From assembly GCF_009664975.1 (NCBI RefSeq), contig NZ_WJXB01000003.1, positions 248,001-312,000 on the forward strand: a DNA stretch of 64,000 nucleotides, given 5' to 3'. The notes below the pieces were generated by a model. That model was not told the DNA's origin and searched no databases. It saw nothing but the letters and a program-made list of their open reading frames with translations. The DNA is from Paenibacillus monticola. Its GTDB lineage: Bacteria > Bacillota > Bacilli > Paenibacillales > Paenibacillaceae. The translations under genes and the position numbers were made by a program. This document shows, one piece after another, positions 61,004-64,000 of the stretch (positions are counted from its first letter, which is position 1; each line of letters opens with the position of its first letter).

Positions 61004-61747
61004 ATGAAACTTTGGTATTATTTTGACCGCAAACATTCTGAAAATTTCATTATGTTCTCGCTCTCTCACTGGATTGCCTTGTCTTCGATCGCCTTGGTAT
61101 GCCTTGTGTTCTTTAGCTCTAGGGTGGCTCTGCGGACACATCCCAACCTGCGCCGAGGCGTCCGCCTGCTGCTAGTGCTGCTTCTTCTGTCTTCAGAGAC
61201 AGGACTTCAATTGTGGTATAGGTCGCAGGATCTATGGAAAGCCAGTTCATCCCTGCCACTAGAGCTATGCGGGATTACTTTGCTGCTGTCTGTCATTATG
61301 CTGCTTACACGCAGCCGACTGCTCTATTCTTTCCTCTACTTCGCCGGCATCGGCGGAGCATTTGTTGCCCTCATTACTCCTAATTTAGTTTATCCGTATC
61401 CACATTTCCGTTTCCTGTTGTTTTTCATTGCTCACGGCGCTATTATTCTGGCTTCCCTTTACATGACCTGGGTTGAGGGCTATAAACCAACCTGGAGATC
61501 GCTTTTCTTCACTATGCTCTGCCTCAATATCATAGCTGCCTGTGTCAGGTTCGCTGATTATTTGCTTGACTCCAACTATATGTTCCTGGCCCATAAACCA
61601 AGCACCTATTCCATATTGGATTATTTTGGACCTTATCCTTATTATTTGCTAGTTGAGGAATTGTTCGGATTCACTCTATTCTTATTGATGTACTTGATAT
61701 TTTTCGAACTTCCAGAACGGTATCGGTCCAGACATAGAAACTTATAG
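61004..61747 (+). CDS. YwaF-like integral membrane protein
   Basis: 247 residues with about seven hydrophobic segments, resembling the TIGR02206/YwaF family. HWIALSSIALVCLVFF, LPLELCGITLLLSVIMLLT and a C-terminal LLVEELFGFTLFLLMYLIF are typical. Substrate and function unknown. Divergent from the adhesin gene across an AT-rich 137-nt region. Confidence 0.82.
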   Translation: MKLWYYFDRKHSENFIMFSLSHWIALSSIALVCLVFFSSRVALRTHPNLRRGVRLLLVLLLLSSETGLQLWYRSQDLWKASSSLPLELCGITLLLSVIMLLTRSRLLYSFLYFAGIGGAFVALITPNLVYPYPHFRFLLFFIAHGAIILASLYMTWVEGYKPTWRSLFFTMLCLNIIAACVRFADYLLDSNYMFLAHKPSTYSILDYFGPYPYYLLVEELFGFTLFLLMYLIFFELPERYRSRHRNL

Positions 61748-61889
61748 ATCGCTATATTTAAACAAAAACTGTAAACATCTCCTTTTTGTTGATTTATATC
61801 ACAGTGCGATTTCGCCGATAAATCATATCATTAATAGATTCATCACTTCCTTCATTCCCCTTCCATTTTCCAGAAAAGCGAGGACTGCT

Positions 61890-63266
61890 ATGTTATTTAA
61901 TTCTTATGGCTTTATTTTTGCTTTTCTGCCCGTTGTCCTAATCATGTACTTTCTATTTATTAAGCTTCGATACTTTTTCATAGCAAAGCTTTGGCTGGCC
62001 TTATCCTCTTTATTTTTCTACGGCTGGTGGAACATGCACTACATCCCGTTAATCTTGTTGTCCATTGCAGTTAATTACGTTGTAGGGCGGAGACTTCTAT
62101 CTTCTACAGCACGAAGATCTGTAATCCTCATCTTGGGGTTATCTTTTAATGTGCTGCTGCTCGGATATTATAAATATGCTGATTTTTTCATTGAGAATTG
62201 GAATGGATTCACAGGTGCCAATGTGCCTGCACTTCATCTTTTGCTGCCGCTTGGCATCAGTTTCTTCACCTTTACACAAATCGCTTATCTGGTGGATGCC
62301 TACCGGGGGCGTGTGCAGGAGTACAAGCTGATTAACTATATTTTATTTGTTACCTTCTTCCCTCATCTGATTGCTGGCCCAATTCTTCATCACAAGGATA
62401 TGATGCCACAGTTCGACAGACTCCGTAACAAGGTCTGGAACTGGAGTAATGTGATGGCTGGGGCTTTGCTGTTTTGCATTGGCCTCACCAAAAAAATGCT
62501 GATCGCGGATACTCTTGCCGGCTATGCCAACAACGGATTTGCAAATGCTACCCAGTTCTTCGACTCCTGGGTCGCCTGCCTCAGCTATACCTTCCAAATT
62601 TATTATGATTTTAGCGGCTATACGGATATGGCTATCGGTGTTGCTCTTCTGTTTAACATCCGGCTGCCGCAAAATTTCAATTCACCGTATCGGGCCACGA
62701 GCATTCAGGACTTTTGGAGACGGTGGCATATTACGCTAAGCCATTTTCTCAGAGACTACATCTATATTCCTTTAGGTGGCGGCAGGAGAGGATTCTGGAC
62801 AGCCATTCGAAATGTTCTCATCACCTTTCTGATTGGCGGAATTTGGCACGGAGCAAGCTGGATGTTTATCCTCTGGGGATTGCTGCACGGAGGAGGACAG
62901 GCTGTGCAGCGGATCTGGAACCGCTGGGGTCGTCCACTTCCGCTAGCGTTGTGCTGGTTGCTCACCTTCAGTTTTATCAATGTAACGTGGGTCTTTTTTC
63001 GAGCGCATGACATGCGACAGGCTAGCAGGCTGCTCCGCGGGATGTTCGGCATGAACGGCTTGGGTCTATCCACACTCGCAGAGTCAATACTGATCCTTCC
63101 TGTTCTGGCAGTTCTGCTGCTGGCAATGCTAACCTCACCGAATTTAACAGAAAGACTGAGCAAGCTGCGCCCAAATTGGCGGACATCCCTGCTTATGGCA
63201 GTCCTGTTTATGATCTCGCTCCTCTTTTTCAACCGGATTACTGAATTCTTGTATTTTAATTTCTAG
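61890..63266 (+). CDS. MBOAT O-acyltransferase (AlgI/DltB family)
   Basis: 458 residues with about ten transmembrane segments. Family core: QIYYDFSGYTDMAIGVALLF, NSPYRATSIQDFWRRWHITLSHFLRDYIYIPLGG and FLIGGIWHGASWMFI, with the catalytic His in GIWHGAS. Moves acetyl groups across the membrane for O-acetylation of a surface polymer. An AlgJ/AlgX-like gene starts 33 nt downstream, the usual partner. Which polymer is modified is unknown. Confidence 0.93.
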   Translation: MLFNSYGFIFAFLPVVLIMYFLFIKLRYFFIAKLWLALSSLFFYGWWNMHYIPLILLSIAVNYVVGRRLLSSTARRSVILILGLSFNVLLLGYYKYADFFIENWNGFTGANVPALHLLLPLGISFFTFTQIAYLVDAYRGRVQEYKLINYILFVTFFPHLIAGPILHHKDMMPQFDRLRNKVWNWSNVMAGALLFCIGLTKKMLIADTLAGYANNGFANATQFFDSWVACLSYTFQIYYDFSGYTDMAIGVALLFNIRLPQNFNSPYRATSIQDFWRRWHITLSHFLRDYIYIPLGGGRRGFWTAIRNVLITFLIGGIWHGASWMFILWGLLHGGGQAVQRIWNRWGRPLPLALCWLLTFSFINVTWVFFRAHDMRQASRLLRGMFGMNGLGLSTLAESILILPVLAVLLLAMLTSPNLTERLSKLRPNWRTSLLMAVLFMISLLFFNRITEFLYFNF

Positions 63267-63298
63267 GTTTATCTTATTTCGTTTAGGAGGAAATCCAA

Positions 63299-64000
63299 GT
63301 GTTTCCACAACAAAAACCGGATTTCGTAGCGAATCTAATTCAACCTTCAGGTTTCCATAGCCGCTCCAAAAGAGCAGTAGGTTACTTTGTTTTTTTCACA
63401 GTGACTCTTGCAGTTTTGATGGCACTATTGATCATATTTCTGGACCCGCTGCAATTCTATCATCGTTCAACCTGGTATACGCCTGTCTTCTCTACACAGG
63501 AAAGGTATCAGAATCCGGGTCTGGCCAAAAATTACGATTACGATACCATTATTATTGGCACCTCCATGACGGAGAATTTCCTGCCATCAGAAGTAGATAA
63601 AAGCTTGGGCGGAAAGACCTTAAAGCTGTCTATCGAAGGTTCAACGGTCGAGGAGCATTACAAAGTGGCTCAACTGGCTCTAAAGAGTGGCAAGGTGAAA
63701 AAGGTACTGTGGGGGTTGGACTACTTCTCTTTGAAGGATGTTACTGCGGAAGACAAACAGAACTTTCCCGATTACTTGTATGATGACAAATGGTGGAACG
63801 ATTATAAATACTGGTACAATTCTTCAGTCTATGTCCAGTTTGCTGTTAGCCTCAAGAATATGTACTTAGGTCAGGCTAACGATCTGGAACATCTCAATAA
63901 TTGGAATGATGAATCCGTATTTTCAAAAGCACATGTGCTTAAATCTTATAATGATCAGAGCGCCAGCGAAGCTTACTTCGGTCTAAACGAAGAAGATACG
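63299..64000 (+). CDS. AlgJ/AlgX-like SGNH-type acetyl-transfer partner (partial)
   Basis: The first 234 residues are visible; the frame has no stop before the window end. Start GTG 63299 with AGGAGG 8 nt upstream, 33 nt after the MBOAT stop. A transmembrane anchor lies at about 28-48, followed by an external domain. DYDTIIIGTSMTENFLP carries the GxSM(x)EN Ser of the SGNH-like active site. Predicted to transfer the acyl group delivered by the MBOAT protein to the polymer outside. Confidence 0.82.
   Translation, partial: MFPQQKPDFVANLIQPSGFHSRSKRAVGYFVFFTVTLAVLMALLIIFLDPLQFYHRSTWYTPVFSTQERYQNPGLAKNYDYDTIIIGTSMTENFLPSEVDKSLGGKTLKLSIEGSTVEEHYKVAQLALKSGKVKKVLWGLDYFSLKDVTAEDKQNFPDYLYDDKWWNDYKYWYNSSVYVQFAVSLKNMYLGQANDLEHLNNWNDESVFSKAHVLKSYNDQSASEAYFGLNEEDT

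Noticed and set aside
1..64000. Insertion sequences, phage genes, tRNA/rRNA genes or CRISPR arrays
   Set aside because: No transposase or integrase frame, no cloverleaf candidates and no regularly spaced identical repeats with unique spacers were found; the only repeats are the RBS-abutting units described.

Overview
The window is a chromosomal segment of a low-to-moderate GC, endospore-forming Firmicute, most likely a Paenibacillus. The grounds are strong AGGAGG ribosome binding sites, spore genes (spoIVA, spmA/spmB, ypeB, gerW/ytfJ, spoVIF-like), and gene order close to the Bacillus subtilis trp/aro, yph/ypf, ypb, res/spm and rib neighbourhoods. The order is broken by features typical of Paenibacillus, such as menaquinone genes of the futalosine route. 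I see no tRNA, rRNA, insertion sequence, phage or CRISPR array.

Region 1 (1-11.4 kb, all minus strand) is the aromatic supraoperon neighbourhood: hbs, mtrB (TRAP), a membrane protein, hepS, menG, ubiA/mqnP, ubiX, mqnA, hepT, ndk, cheR, a small protein, aroC-aroB-aroH and the start of trpE. A sigma-A-like promoter, an eleven-slot NAG triplet array and a terminator precede trpE, so both the regulator (TRAP) and its RNA target lie in the window. Chorismate made by AroC can go to tryptophan (TrpE) or to menaquinone (MqnA), and the isoprenoid tail enzymes HepS/HepT sit in the same cluster.

Region 2 (11.7-29.2 kb, mostly minus) holds spoIVA, yphF-like, a 2Fe-2S ferredoxin, a DUF2768-like protein, spoVIF-like, gpsA, plsY, der, rpsA, plsC, cmk, a PilZ protein, ypeB (without an adjacent sleB), an unannotated 54-residue zinc-ribbon-like ORF, prsW, a mecA-type adaptor, a plus-strand deacetylase lipoprotein, and a ypbG/ypbE/ypbD-like trio.

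Region 3 (29.3-37.9 kb, plus strand) contains a membrane protein, a serine (AGC) T-box upstream of serA, a chemoreceptor, and then a c-di-GMP-I (GEMM) riboswitch with a terminator in front of an unusual four-gene set. That set is a ThDP enzyme, a carboxymuconolactone decarboxylase-like protein, a small STAS-like protein and a KAS III-like protein that keeps the nucleophilic Cys but has lost the His and Asn of the triad. This is my best candidate for an undescribed c-di-GMP-gated biosynthetic or signalling unit.

Region 4 (38-57.2 kb, minus) has glpK, resE/resD/resC/resB/resA, rluB, an amidase-like protein, spmB/spmA, a D-Ala-D-Ala carboxypeptidase, gerW, a DUF2953 protein, scpB/scpA, and an FMN-riboswitch-controlled ribD-ribE-ribBA-ribH operon followed upstream by mscL. 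A dispersed intergenic repeat abuts the ribosome binding sites of glpK, ribE and (as a short form) mtrB. Full units carry their own SD-like AAGGA and an ATG opening a short MLTKL reading frame.

Region 5 (57.4-64 kb) has a large LPXTG-anchored adhesin (minus), a YwaF-like membrane protein, an MBOAT O-acyltransferase and the start of an AlgJ/AlgX-like partner (plus), suggesting O-acylation of a cell-surface polymer.
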